64,000 nt of DNA from Epiperipatus broadwayi (taxonomy: Eukaryota; Onychophora; Udeonychophora; Euonychophora; Peripatidae), in the NCBI GenBank assembly GCA_028023455.1, contig JAQFVV010006215.1, positions 8,637,950-8,701,949 of the forward strand. Direction: 5' to 3'. This document shows, in pieces, positions 10,881 to 23,989 of this stretch. Made by a program: the position numbers and the translations under genes. The notes under the pieces were generated by a model. That model did no database searches. It saw nothing but the letters and a program-made list of their open reading frames with translations, and had not been told where the DNA came from. Position 1 is the stretch's first letter, and each line of letters opens with the position of its first letter.

Positions 10881-13107
10881 CTTTGTATAGAATTGGATTA
10901 TATTTTGACTAACAGAAAATACATATTTCAAGATTGTAATGTTCTTAATAAATTTAACACAGGAAGTGATCATCAATTAGTAAGGTGTAAGTTACGTGTT
11001 AATGTAGAACTAGAAAGACAAAAATTATTAAGAAAAACAATATTTACAGTTGATATTCCTAATCTTCAGAAACATTCTAATGAATTTAAATTAGAACTTA
11101 CAAATAGGTTTCAAGTGTTAGGAGATTTTGAACATGATACAGATTTGAATGAATTAATATGAAAATAACTGATACACTTTTAAAAACTGCAACAAACATA
11201 GCTGGTAGAAAAAAGCAGCAATTGACTAATAAAATTTCTACTGAGACTAGAGAATTTATGAAGAAAAGAAGGAATATGAAGATATACAAAAATGATGTAT
11301 TAAAAAGAATTGAATATCTCAAATTTTTTAAAATGGTACGGAAAAGAGTTGAAAATGATATAAGAAAGTATAACTGTGAAATAGCAAAGAAAGCTATAGA
11401 AGAAAATAAAAGTCTCAAAAATGTTAAACAACATTTTTGTATTGGTAGGAAATTTATATCTGCAATTAGAAAAAAAGATGGAATTATTACTAAAAAGAGA
11501 GATGACATCATGAAATTGGTAGAAGATTTTTATCAAGAATTATATAGTAATAAAGAACAAGTACCTCCTATATCTATTACATCTTCCGAATTGCCCAGAA
11601 TTTTAAATGAAAAAGTGAGACATGCAATTAAGTGAATGAAGAAAGGAAAGGCTCCAGGAAATGATGGAATTATTATTGATATATTAAAAGAAGCAAGTGA
11701 AGAAATAGAAACAATTTTAGCAAAGTTATATACCAAATGTCTAAATGATAAAGATGTACCGGAAGATTGGAAGAATGCAGTAATAATATTAATATTTAAA
11801 AAAGGTGATAAAGAAGATATTAGAAATTACAGACCTATCAGCCTTTTATCAGTTTTATATAAAATTTTTACCAAGATAATTACAACTCGTCTACAGAGAA
11901 CTTTGGATTTCCACCAACCAAGAGAACAAGCTGGATTTAAAAGTGGTTTTAGTACAATAGATCATATCCAGGTATTGAGAGAAGTCATAGAAAGGACAAA
12001 CGAATATGAGTTGTCATTATGTTTTGGATTTGTAGATTATGAAAAGGCATTCGATTCTATACACATTTCTTCAGTGATTAAAGCATTGGATCATCAAGGT
12101 ATAGATCCAGGATATTGTCATATTTTAAAGAATATTTATAAAAATGCAACAGCAACAATTATATTACACAATCATACTGGAAAAATCAATATTGAGAAAG
12201 GTGTAAGACAAGGTGACTCCATATCTCCAAAACTCTTTACAGCAGTGCTGCAAGAAGTATTTTGTGGATTAAAATGGGAAACTAAAGGAGTGAAAGTAAA
12301 TGGAGAGTATTTAAGTCATTTAGATTTCGCAGATGATGTAGGTGTTTTTGAAAATAATGCTTCAGAGCTGCAGGAAATGTTGCAGGAGTTAGCAGATGAA
12401 AGTAGAAAAGTAGGACTAAAGATAAATGTTAAAAAGACTAAAGTAATGTTTAATCGATTTTCTCAAAATATGAAAATAAAGATTGATTATGAAGAATTAG
12501 AAGAAGTTGGCAGTTACAAATACCTTGGTCAGATTATTAATACAGATGGAAACATAATGGAGGAAATTAATCATAGAATTAAACTTGGTTGGAGTGCTTT
12601 TGGTAGAAATAACTTGATACTAAAAGAAAATATGCCTATGTGTTTGAAAAGGGTGGTTTTTAACAAATGTGTTTTACCAGTTCTTACTTATGGATCTGAG
12701 ACTTGGACACTTAATAGAAGAGCAATACAGAGACTTCAGACCACTCAAAGGAGTATGGAGAGATGTATGTTGGGAGTAACAAGAAGAGATCGAAAATGCA
12801 ATGTATGGGTAAGACAACAAACAGGTGTTACTGACCTTATTGAAAAAATTAAAAGATTGAAATGGAGTTGGGCTGGACATATTGCTAGAAGAGATGATAA
12901 TAGATGGACAATTGAAATTTTAAACTGGATTCCAAGAGATTGTAAAAGACCCAGAAAGAGACCACTTGTGAGATGGATGGATGAAATAAGAAAATGTGCA
13001 GGGGTGTTGTGGAGAAGAGAAGCTAAAGATCGAAGAAGATGGATTAAACTTGGAGAGACCTTCATCCTGCAGTGGATTGATAATGGTTGATGATGATGAT
13101 GATGATG
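10881..13107 (+). mobile_element. 5'-truncated RTE copy 3
   Basis: Sequence matching RTE copy 1 begins at about 10889, inside the end of the endonuclease domain, and runs through the reverse transcriptase to the GAT tail at 13084-13107. A direct repeat ATTTAATTTTT is found at 10870-10880 and 13108-13118 and is a plausible 11-bp TSD. It leaves 8 extra bases (CTTTGTAT) at the 5' junction, as is common at LINE 5' ends. The TSD is AT-rich, so chance is possible. Confidence 0.88.
10889..13090 (+). pseudogene. RTE endonuclease end + reverse transcriptase, one frameshift and one stop
   Basis: Equivalent to residues from about 211 to 943 of the copy 1 protein. It starts in the ELDYILTNR endonuclease motif and keeps GSDH. 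A single-base deletion near 11150 (NEIN segment) shifts the frame. The new frame runs to a TGA at 11633-11635, which replaces the TGT cysteine codon of copy 1 in the IKCMKKGK segment, and then stays open to 13090. The reverse transcriptase core is otherwise well kept: [20 protein letters not shown] and FADD (followed by VGVFENN instead of VVVFANN). The C-terminus ILQWIDNG is intact. Two lesions in 2.2 kb indicate a young but dead copy. Confidence 0.92.
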
Positions 13108-13118
13108 ATTTAATTTTT

Positions 13119-13526
13119 AAATATATAATTATAGAAATATAATAAAAACTCAATAAAGAGATTAGGTCTTGAAAATCTATTTTCAAAAACACAATTTTTT
13201 TGCCCCATGAGAGTATTGTTTAACCAAATCATCTGCTTGAAAGGTTAAACAATTATACAAATAAAAAATGTGATTATGGGAAATTTCAGCAAATAAGTAA
13301 CATATAAATAATAATTATTAATGACAATATATTAAGCTTGTTTGAAATAAAAGTTCACACTTTTCTTTATGATCAAATAGTAAGATAATTTTTAAAAAGT
13401 ATTTTTGTCTACAATGATATGCTTTTCAGATCATAGCACAGAATCCAAAACTATAAAATAACATCTATATCCATTAGTTAAAAAATATTACCAAATTCAC
13501 CATTTCCTTTATTTTGCTGTAATATC
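13119..13526. other. AT-rich spacer
   Basis: About 400 bp between RTE copy 3 and a long inverted repeat. It contains one short perfect hairpin (GTTTAACC and GGTTAAAC, near 13219-13247). No gene seen. Confidence 0.45.
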
Positions 13527-14331
13527 TTATATAAATGCAATTTATTCACTATTCTTTAAACACTGTTTAGCAAAAACCTTTCATTGTACATATATGCATA
13601 CACAATCTTATGTTTCAACTGTCCCGTAGTCTTCTTCAGAGCTATGGTATAATAAACAAAATAAAATAAAATATATAATTATATAAATAATACCATATAA
13701 AATGTAGATACTAAAAAAACATAAAATATAACAAAACATAAACTGAAATAAATATAATCAAATCCAAATAAAATAGACCAGTAATATAAAATAAATAAAT
13801 TATATATGTATATTCCTGACTGTATATATACATACTCATAAATGACTATTAATTTAAATATATTATTCATTTTTATTATTTTTGATAATCTCCTAATTAC
13901 TTCTATCCCTTATAAACTAAAACTTTAGTTTAATTAGCTCCACCTTAATAAAATACTTAATAATTTTATTTTTATATAACTTTCAGTTCAACCTTAATTC
14001 ATTTATTAATATTTTTTTTCATTTTTAAATCATATAATACCTATTATTTTCTTATTCATTCTTTTGTTATTATATATATATTAAATCTAAAAACTATAAT
14101 ATTGTAATCTTTTAACTTAACTACTTTTTTTTTTTTTTAAAAAAAAAAACTTTTTTATTGTTTACATTTTTTTATGGTATATAGTTATGTATTTTATTTT
14201 ATTCATTATATAATAGATCTGCAGAAGAGTTCAGTACAGTAAAAATATAAGATTGTTTATGCATATATGTATAATGAAAGGTTTTTGCTAAAAAGTGTTT
14301 AAAGTACAGAAGATAGATTGCATTTATATAG
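13527..14331. repeat. Long foldback element, about 805 bp
   Basis: The left arm from 13527 (ATATAAATGCAA, then TTTAAACACTGTTTAGC and AAAAACCTTTCATTGTACAT) reappears inverted at the right end, finishing at 14331. The outer 115 bp of each arm match closely (ATATATGCATA and CAATCTTAT are in both). Weaker matching continues inward for about another 50-100 bp of A-rich sequence. There is no credible ORF. The structure is that of a non-autonomous foldback element or a large MITE; transcribed, it would form a long hairpin. The interior is AT-rich and close to simple sequence, so arm length is approximate. Confidence 0.7.
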
Positions 14332-15030
14332 TTGGAAAATAAATGAACTTTTCTAAATCATAACAATTTCTCTTGATAATTTATTTCTAAAAAATTTTTA
14401 AAAATAGCTTATAGATGCAATTTCTCTCCTGTTGAAGTGTACTCTTACTTAAAAATAACCCACATTTATATATATATATAATTTATCTGAATCTTGTTGT
14501 AAGGTTAAATCATTTCTATGTTAGTGTGGTGATTATAACAGTATTCTTAAATAAATTACTATTGACATTTTACTTTTATAAACTCTGGCCTTCTTTGCAT
14601 TGAACATGCAAAACAAGAATAATGGAAAACATCCTAAAAAGATATTTTGTGGACAATTTGAGCATGTTTTTCATGGGAGAAGTACACTCCACCTATGTTA
14701 TAAGGATTATATCAAAGACATTGTAAAGAAGTGCAATATTAATTGTTTTCATTGAAAAGATATGGCAAAAATGAAAACATATTGGAGAGCTACAATTACA
14801 CATGGTGTTGAAGTATTTTGAAAGGAAACAATTTCTGTTGTAGAAATTTTTAAAAAAGTCAAAATATTAAGTAAATTAAAAAATATGTAAATGTATTTGT
14901 AGTTCACAAATTGGCTTACATAATGATCGCAAAACTTATTTTTAGAATACGTTTTCTTGCTCTCTCCTTTTTAATATTTTTTATTTTTTTTAGAGTTGTA
15001 ATGGCCATGCTCATTTATGAGTGGTTGGTT
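14332..15030. other. AT-rich spacer
   Basis: About 700 bp without a recognisable gene or repeat arms. Confidence 0.45.
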
Positions 15031-15353
<323 letters not shown>

Positions 15354-15556
15354 TGATCTGCATGCTTAAAACATGACTAAAACACATTTTACATTGGGTA
15401 GAAAATAAAGTTCTTTTAGCCAGTGTCAAATAATAGTGTAAATTTATTTATCAGATAGTGATGACTTGGCAATAATGGCAAAAACATTTTCTGATATTAT
15501 AAATCTTAGGGTTATCTGTAAATTAACTATATAATGAACAGTTATATTGTTGCCCA

Positions 15557-16853
15557 AAATATCCAGGATTTTAAATGAAGATGTAAGTCATGCAATTAAA
15601 GCTATAAAAAAGGAAAAAGCTTCAGGCAATGATAAAATTATAATCACTTAAAAAAAGCAGGTGAAGAAATGGAAAAATTGTTAGCAAATTATATATCAAA
15701 TATCTAAATGATAAAGATGTACAAATGTTTGAAAGAATGCAATATTAATATTTTAAAAAGGTAATAAACAATATATTAGAAATGATTGAACTATTAGTTT
15801 TTTATCAGTTCTATACAACATTTTTAGCAAAATAATTACAATTCATCTACAGCAAACTTTGGAATTTAACCAAACAAAAAAATCAACTGGATTTAAAAGT
15901 GGTTTTAATATAGTGAGTTATATCCAAGTATTGAAAGAACTTGTAGAAAGAATCAATAAATATGAATTACCATTATGCTTTGGATTTATAGATTATAAAA
16001 AGACATTTGACTCTATAAGCATTATTTCAGTGATTAAAGTATTGAATCATCAAGATATACCACTAGAATTTTGTCATATTCTAAATAATATTCATCAAAA
16101 TGCAACAGTAATAATTGGATTACACACTGATACTGGGAATATTAATATTGAGTAGGTTGTATAAAAAAATAACTCCATCCGTAAAAGCCAATAAACATCA
16201 CATAATCACCATTTCTTATGCTTGCTTATAATTGTTATTAAAACAGGCAAAACTCTCCATACAGTATTGCCACTCAATGCAAGCCTTCTGGCATCCACTG
16301 ATTACTCTGGCTTATACTGAGTGGCAATACTGCATAAAGAGTTTTCCATCTGTAAAACATTTTAGAAAAAGTTTGCAAGAAGTATTTTGTGGATAAAGTT
16401 GTGCAATTGAAAGAGTAAAAGTAAACAATTATTTAAGTGATTTAGATTTTGAAGATGATGTAATTGTTTTTTTTCTTCAAATAATGCTTTAGAACTTCAG
16501 GAAATGTTGCAAGAGTTATAATATGAAAAAAACAAACAGGGATTAAAGGTAAATGTTAAAGAGTTTAAAGTAATATTCAATGGATTTTCCCAAAAAAAGA
16601 AAATAAAAATTGATAACAATGAGTCAGAAGAAGTTAATAATTACAAATACATTGGTCATATTATTAATACAAATTGAAACCTAATGAATGAAATTTATCC
16701 TAGAATTAAACTTGGATGGAATATTATAAAAAAATATACCTACCTGTTAGAAAAGGGAGATCCTTAATAAATGTGCTTTACCTGTTCTTACTTATGGATC
16801 TGAGACTTGGGCACTTAATAGAAGAGCAATACAAAGAATACAGACAACTCTGT
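15557..16853 (+). pseudogene. Ancient RTE relic (copy 4)
   Basis: A decayed reverse transcriptase region matching copy 1 from the PRILNEEV segment to the QRLQTTQ segment. Only one stretch remains open (15859-16155), where FKSGF, LCFGFIDYKKTFDS and HILNNI can still be aligned with the young copies. Many small indels and stops occur elsewhere, and the FADD region reads as a degraded DFEDD. The relic is interrupted at 16187-16345 by a foldback insertion. Divergence is far greater than in copies 1-3 and 5, so this is an older insertion or an older subfamily. Confidence 0.88.
16187..16345. repeat. Foldback family F1 inserted in RTE relic 4
   Basis: The RTE reading is interrupted between near-identical 12-mers CCATCCGTAAAA (16175-16186) and CCATCTGTAAAA (16346-16357), which look like a TSD with one mismatch. 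The insert has about 60 bp of unique sequence, then arms of about 38 bp at 16246-16285 and 16309-16346. Shared arm core: CAGTATTGCCACTCA. The loop is about 23 nt. Related sequences occur at 27109-27425 and 59370-59845. Confidence 0.8.
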
Positions 16854-18495
16854 AAAATAAGGAAATATATATTGTACTCTTCCCGAGAAGCTAAGTACAA
16901 GCTATTAATCAATTGTGTATTCAAACTTGCTAATTTAAGTAAAATAATAGCTAGCTCATCTAAATATAATAATAATTGCTCACAAAATGATTAATTATTG
17001 GTCACAAATCTAGTAAACTACTGCTAAGTTAATAATCTATTAATTAACTAATCAATTGAAATACCAGCTCATTAACAATTGAATTAATTTAACTACCAGC
17101 CCAGTCTTTTTACAAACAGTTCGGTTAAATACTAAAATTACAAGACTCATAATTAAAAGCATTTAGTAAGCTACAAATATAGATTAACATTAAAAATATA
17201 CCCAAAAAGATATATCCGCAATGGCATAGAAATATCATCACTACTTACTTCCCTATAGTATCAATAATATCGCCAGGACTTACATATTAAATATAATTTT
17301 AATTAATATTCTAAAATTAAATTAAGTACTAAACTATTTCACATTCATTTACATAATGAAATAAACTCCTTTCTTAAATAAAATCTAAAACATAATTATA
17401 ATCTTAATCTCATGTTCTTATTATTATTTTTACAAATAACACATTAATTAATACAGTCATATGTAATGAGGGATTTTACTTATACCTTATATAACAACAA
17501 TAATAATCAATAAAAATAAATCTACTCAATTTTTTTTATTTCTAAACTCATTTAACTAATTTACTAGTTATCCAAAATAAATTAAAATTAGAAACTACCA
17601 CAAATAATACTTATTATCTTAAATAAACTCAAAATAATTTCATCTTTTTATGCATTATATTTATCATTGGGTTTTCCACATGGCATTTAAAACATCAACC
17701 TTTGTTGTAACTATTAAATAAGGTAATGGAAAATTTGCATTATACAATTTTTAAAATTTATTAAGTAATATCTTCAATTATCATAATATAATAATTATAG
17801 TTTATCTTCTTTAAATTATGTGCAATTATGCCAGGATATAATCAATTCTTATAATGCATGTGTGTTGTTAGCATGATTCATAATCACTTAGACATAACAA
17901 CAACAACAAAAAAACTCTAGACATTTGGTTAATTAAAAACAACATTAACAATTTATTATCATAACAAATATAAATTTACAAAATTTACAAATATTATATT
18001 TACAAATACGAAATCATCATAATTTTTTTTTAAAAAAAGATTACATTCAAAAAAGTATATTTACACAAAAGGCAAATAATTTCAACTTCAAAATATTTAT
18101 TATTATGGATTAATAGTAGATATTAATTTAATTGAACACTTATTAAAATATTCTAGAATTTTCCTAGATTAAACATTTAAATAATTTTACCCTTTCATAA
18201 AAATAAAAATATTCTTCTATCATAGTACTTTTTTCTAATTCTATGACTATTTATACATTGCAATACTATTATTCCAACAAACACATATATAATTACTTGT
18301 TCATAAAATGAAATGCTATTTTATAATGAATTATTTACCTCAATAGTCCTATAAAATTTTTATATTTAACATATCTATCATATGAATATCTTATATATTA
18401 TTTTATGCAGTTAAGAAAAAAATGTTCTTGAATAATAATTTTCTTACTCCAAGACTCCATCATAATATAATTTTATAATAACTCTATAACACATA
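16854..18495. other. AT-rich intergenic sequence
   Basis: 1.6 kb of very AT-rich sequence, A- and AAT-biased on this strand. I found no ORF, RNA gene or clear repeat boundary. Confidence 0.5.
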
Positions 18496-18519
18496 TTTTA
18501 ACTTAGGAAGGCAGAATAA

Positions 18520-18705
18520 AAATCAATCACGGAAGATATTGCTGAAAAGGTCAATAATGATTCTAAGCTGGAAAATACTGATATGCAAACATTGCCTATT
18601 CAGGATAGATCACCTTTAAATGATGACGATAATGATAAGGAATATTATGGAATAAACACTAAAAGAAAAGAGGATAATTTGGAGAGTAATATTCATATAA
18701 AATGA
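18520..18705 (+). pseudogene. C-terminal remnant of LINE ORF1
   Basis: An open stretch of 61 codons ending in TGA at 18703-18705. It is rich in acidic and asparagine residues (DDDNDKEYYG) and ends SNIHIK. It lies just upstream of ORF2, in the same frame, with only 18 nt between the TGA and the ORF2 ATG. The rest of ORF1 is missing because of 5' truncation, so no nucleic-acid-binding domain can be seen. Assignment is positional. Confidence 0.6.
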
Positions 18706-18723
18706 CAAATCTATTACCAAATC

Positions 18724-21700
18724 ATGAATAAATCACTAAATATAATATCAATTAATGTGAGAGGTATGAATGGAGGTGATAAAGCAGATAAAGTTTTGGA
18801 TTACATTGCATCTCAGAAATATGATATTATAATTTTATCTGAAACAAAGATTAATGATAAAACATCCCCATGGATTATTGAAAAACTCGCAAATAAAAAT
18901 TTATTTCTGTACAAACCTAACATGAAATCATCACAAGAAGTAGGATTGCTAATAAATATGAGCACAGGTATAAGAAATATACAAAAAATATTGTTACAAG
19001 TAAACTATGTAGTAGTGTCTTTTGTCATTTTTGACCAGCTTCATTGCCTAATTGTGGTGTACTCGATTTCCAAGGGTAATGATATATCTAATGTGATTCA
19101 TAGCGTTCAGAATAAGTTGTTACAAAAGCCGGGTATTGTGGTGGTGGAAGGTGATTTCAATTGCTCCTACCAGAATATTCCCAAACTATTAGAACAGAAA
19201 TTGGAAGTAATTGCAGTATACCCATTGAAAATGAAATATGGCAAAGATGCCTATTCATTTTTTAACAGTAGATACTCTTCACTGATTGATTTGTTCTTTG
19301 AATCCAGTGCTAAAGTTAAGGACTCATTTATTGATACTTCCCTGGTAGCCTTCTCAGACCACTTAAGAATACTTCTCCAGATAAAGAATTATAGTATAAT
19401 AACAAATAAAAGATATGCCTTTACTATAAAGAAGAACATTAGGAGTCAGATATACTTTTCGGTCGATCAGATATCTAACATTATCATAGTGTTGAATTAT
19501 TACAATTGGATTTCAAACCTGCCTCCATGTATTTCTTGGCATAAATTCAAAAAAATTATTTCAGACTTGTGCTGTGAAGTTTTGAATAATATGATGTCCC
19601 AAAATCAAATGAAAAATAGAATAATAGAGATTAATAAAACACTGAGTGTCATTTCTGGATTAGGAGAAAATAAAGATCTGGTTGGTAAACTACAAGAAGA
19701 ATACAATAATATATATAGGAGAATGCAAGAAGATACATATACATTAAGACTAAGGAAATTAATTTCAGGGCTTGAACACATATTAAAACCAACCATTAAT
19801 TATGCAAAAATTTATATACCTCACACAAATGGTATCTCATCTATGAAGACAAGTGAAGATTCTCTAATATCAGGTGATGAGGTTGATGAATATATGGTTG
19901 AAAGACTGAAACAGACCATGGGTAATCGGGACATTGATGGTGAACAATATAGGATAATGACAAAGCAAACATTGAAGAAATATATTTTGTGTCAAGAAAT
20001 TGCAGAAGAAATTAATAGATTGAAAATGCAAGCAGTATTGGCTAATGATGTGATCCCAGCATCAGTTTATAAACAAATCAATTATCTTATGATAGGGCCT
20101 ATGTTAAAATATTTTAATCAGATGTGCTCGCAAAGATTTGAATGGCCCAGCATAAATAAAAGAGTAATCTTTAGTGTTAACAAAGAAAAGAACACAAAAA
20201 TTCCTAAATTTGAAGACCTAAGAAATATATCAATTGAGGATATTGATTCTAAAATACTGGCTAGAATCCTACAAAGAAAATTGTTTAAAAGTGTCAGTGA
20301 CAAAATTTCAACAGTGCATCATGTTGTGAAAGGTAAGAGAGTGATAAACGCAGCTCTTAAAATACAAGAAGCTATCAAGTATGCCAAGGCCTTGAATCTG
20401 ACTCAATACTTTGCATTGAAAATTGACTTTAAATCTGCATTTGACTTGGTTGACTGGGCTTATCTCTTTAATGCCCTAAATGGGCTGATAAAAGATGATC
20501 AATATTTAATAAATGCAATAATTAATTATATTACTAATAATAAAATTTCCTATAAAAACTTTATGAGGAGGTCGGAATTCTTCATCCCTGGTAAAGGTAT
20601 CCCACAGGGTTCACCATTGGCAGCACTCTTATTTGCTATTCATGTGGACCCTATGTTAAATAAAATAGAAACAATAATTAATGGAATCTACTTGCCCCAT
20701 TTGGAAGTTTCAATAAAAGTCATGGCCTTTATAGATGACATAATAATTTTCAAAAACAGTTATAATATTGATATAGTTATGAATCAGGTTAGAAAATTTC
20801 AACAGGCTACAGGATCAGTAGTACAGTTTTCTAAGTCAGCAGCTTGGCAATTGGCAACAGGGAAAAGAATACCAAGTGAGTTTTTAGCTCAGCCTAAGTT
20901 ATTTCTTGGCCTCCCCCTGTACTTATCCAAAACTAAAATGAATTGTCAGTTAAATCAACTCGTAACAAAAAAAATAGAAGAAAGAATTAATAGTTTTTCA
21001 TATTTTAAACTCTATGAAGTGACTAGAACCAAGATTTTCAATACAATTGCAATAGGAGTCCTTAACTATTATGGACCTTGGTTGAAACTATACAACAAAA
21101 TGATCCTAAAGATTATACAGATGGCAAAGAAATTCATATGGGGAAAGAAATCTAGCCTCCTCTCAACCTCTACAGCAACCAATAGATAAAGGTGGGCTTA
21201 ATTTAATCAACCCAAAAGCTTATGTTAATTTTATTACTGCCAGGGCTTATTTGAACATTATGAAGGATCAGTCCTTTAGTCCCCCTACTGGTGATATAAG
21301 AATTTACAATGAAATGGGAGCTGAGAGAAGATCACATCTTGCTGACATGTTTATAACATACAAAGATTTACAAGATGATCTAAATGTCCAAAGTCTAGAT
21401 GGAATAAAATATAAAGATTTAACAAAAGGAGATTATCATAATGAAAATTCTTGGTTGGGGTGTTCAATGAAAAGTGTTCTTAAAAAATTCCACTCGATAT
21501 ATACACCTCAACATCCATGAAATTTATTTTTAAGCTGATAAATGGAATTTTGCCGACTACCTCCTACTTTAATAAAAGGCTAGGAATGGGTTTGGATGAA
21601 ATGTATATTTTGTGTAAGAAGAGCAGTGAAACATTTACACACCTGCTAGATGAATGCCATACATTCCGGGATATTAGATTAATAGGTCAAGAATTTACCT

Positions 21701-21943
21701 AAAAGACCTATTAAAAAATAAGTGATTAGTTTCAATCCACATAATGCAAATGTTATAATCCATTCATTGAAAACAATATGGGTAATTAGATGCTTTTTGG
21801 TTTTTGACAAGAAAAAATTCAATTGGCTGAGAAAGCTTGATAGAGATTGGAATGATTACTTTAATGTATGTTTAAAATATTGGCCTAGGAATACTATTGA
21901 ATCGGTGTGGGGAGGAACTGCTCCTTCCACATTTGAAATATAG
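18724..21943 (+). pseudogene. L1/Tx1-like ORF2: endonuclease + reverse transcriptase, C-terminus frameshifted
   Basis: The first 821 codons (18724-21189) are open. APE endonuclease: N11, E40 in LSETK, Y113, D144 and N146 in GDFN, D189 in LIDLFF, and S211-D212-H213. Reverse transcriptase: D568 and D574 in KIDFKSAFD, GIPQGSPL near 625-632, and the catalytic FIDD at 669-672 (the common form is Y/F-A-D-D). FIWGKK follows near 808. A shift to another frame around 21150-21180 is required to continue into PIDKGGLNLINP (from about 21179) and on to 21520. A second shift near 21515 leads to KFIFKLINGILPTTSYFNKRLG and CKKSSETFTHLLDEC (21517-21702), and a third to WVIRCFLVFDKK...WGGTAPSTFEI (21722-21943). 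So the catalytic core is intact but the C-terminal domain is broken, and the copy is inactive as read. Confidence 0.87.
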
Positions 21944-22147
21944 TAGGAAAACCCATTTCCAGTCTAAGAATGTATTAGTAAGGTAAAGAAAAAAAATGTA
22001 TGAGGTGATGGGGAAAATGCCATGAGTATTATGACAGTTTTGAAGAAATGTTGTTAGACAAACTTAATATAACCTTTATAATTATGTAAATATCATTTGT
22101 GTTTAACAAAGAATATTACTTTAAATAATTTTTTTTTTAAACTTAGG

Positions 22148-23989
22148 TCTATTTTTAATTATGAAATAAACATACAGTTATTTTAGTAATATATTTAAAA
22201 ACTATATATAGTATCTATTCACTTTATTTCAATGATATTCATCATATTCAGGTTTTATTTTAGTGAATACCCTTTATATTACTTTCACATACACACTATA
22301 ATTTTTGATCTCTCGGAATATTTTTGGAATATCAAAACATTTCACAAAACTTCATTTAACATTCTGTTGATACATTATTTGTTTAATATTTCACTCTTCT
22401 TGCCTTACACAATTCTAAACATCCCAAACCAGTGATGATAATAGTGATTAAAAGTGAGGGATTAAAAACTACAAGAACTATGAAAAACAATGAAAACATA
22501 GATGTAGAGCTTAAGGTCACATATTTTTTATATCTACCTTAAATTCACATCATGGCTTCTCTCTGAGTACTTACTGATTTACAGAAAAAATGGTACTGTC
22601 CATGAATCATAAAAACATACAGACCTATGTTAACTGTATTACAGTTGATATTTAAAAGCTCTCTTGCACTACAGGATTTCTTAATCCTACTCTCCCAAAC
22701 CACTAACTATAAACACTCTGCAAATTCATAAAAGCATCACAAAGAAATTTTAAACATTTCTTCATAACATAATTTCTACTTTGGTACATCAAGAAGATTA
22801 AATATGCACAAACAAATGATTTTAAATATTTAATGTATAACTACATTCACATAATTATTTGTAAACTGATTCAGAGATCAAGTATCTAAATAGATACAGC
22901 TTATAACATTTATATTTATATATCTAAAAATATTCTAACATGAATAAACAATAAATATAATATTCAGTTTATCTGAATTAGCATTTGCATTAATAAAGAC
23001 CAATAGTGAAATTCAACATATTTAATAAAATTTGTCTTAATCATATTATTATGGTTATTATATTGATTCTCTAGACTTAATTCCATGATGTTATAGACTT
23101 ATTGCTAATACATGAAAAATGTTAAGTTTTCTTCTCTTCTTTTTTTTGTATCAAATATTAAATATAAAATTATAAAATAATGTATAAATTTTAAAAGTAC
23201 ATCTTAATAATAATGATTCATATGCATATTAAATTATCTAAGATAAATTTCCTTAAATAAGAAAAAAAAAGTTTCCTTTCATTTTTTTACACTGAAATTC
23301 CAGGAAAGCACTTGTAACAATAACAACAATATTATCACATTTAAAAGTTTTTTTCTCAGTTCATTTGATGACATACTGTAAAATTAGTTCATTTAAAGAA
23401 AAATCTCCAAATTTTCACAGAGAAGCATTATAAATAATTTTAACAATATTAATAGTAAGCTATTTTGTAATGCTTCCCACACATATTCACATTTGCATAT
23501 TAATAATTTTGAAATAATATTTTTTTAATCACATTATACATTTAGAACGTTAGTCTCTGAGTTAGTATATATTTTAATAATATTCATAGTCAACTTACAA
23601 CTCTTCTTAGAATAGTTCACATTTATTATTTGAATAACTTACAAAAATACTTGTTAAACACATTACAATTATACAAATATTTCTTCAGGTTAGTATATAT
23701 TCCTTATACTATAAACATTCGTGAATTACACATAAAATGAATAGCAGACACTAAATCCATTTTGACTAAAATAATTTGTTAGCATTCACCTTTTGTGCTC
23801 AAAATGAATAAAAATTGGAAAAAGTTGTTAATAAATTTCAATAAAAAAATATTAATAGCTTTATCAAACAAAAATCTATTTTTATTATGGTTACTTGTTA
23901 ATGCTAATAAAAAATGTTCTTTAATATATAATACATGAATATATTTGCCTGTTTAATGAGGTTTATTTAAATTTATGAAATATAAATAA
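22148..23989. other. AT-rich intergenic sequence
   Basis: 1.8 kb, no supported gene. A 67-codon frame at 22232-22435 is low-complexity and hydrophobic and probably chance. Confidence 0.5.

Larger units (their letters stand above)
18496..22147 (+). mobile_element. L1/Tx1-like non-LTR retrotransposon, 5'-truncated within ORF1
   Basis: Contains the end of a first ORF, a long endonuclease/reverse transcriptase ORF2 and a 3' UTR of about 190 bp. Candidate TSDs are TTTTAACTTAGG at 18496-18507 and TTTTAAACTTAGG at 22135-22147 (one-base difference). They bracket the element closely and place the 5' truncation in ORF1. Protein features (APE endonuclease, GIPQGSPL in the reverse transcriptase, FLGLPLYLS, FIWG, then PIDKGGLNLINP and a C-terminal CX-type motif with ETFTHLL) fit the L1/Tx1 group and are distinct from the RTE copies. 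The assignment rests on motif resemblance, without an alignment search. Confidence 0.83.

Noticed and set aside
18724-21189. Same LINE family as the RTE copies
   Set aside because: Different motif set (GIPQGSPL, FLGLPLYLS, FIWG, two-ORF layout, no GAT tail), so it belongs to a separate L1/Tx1-like group.
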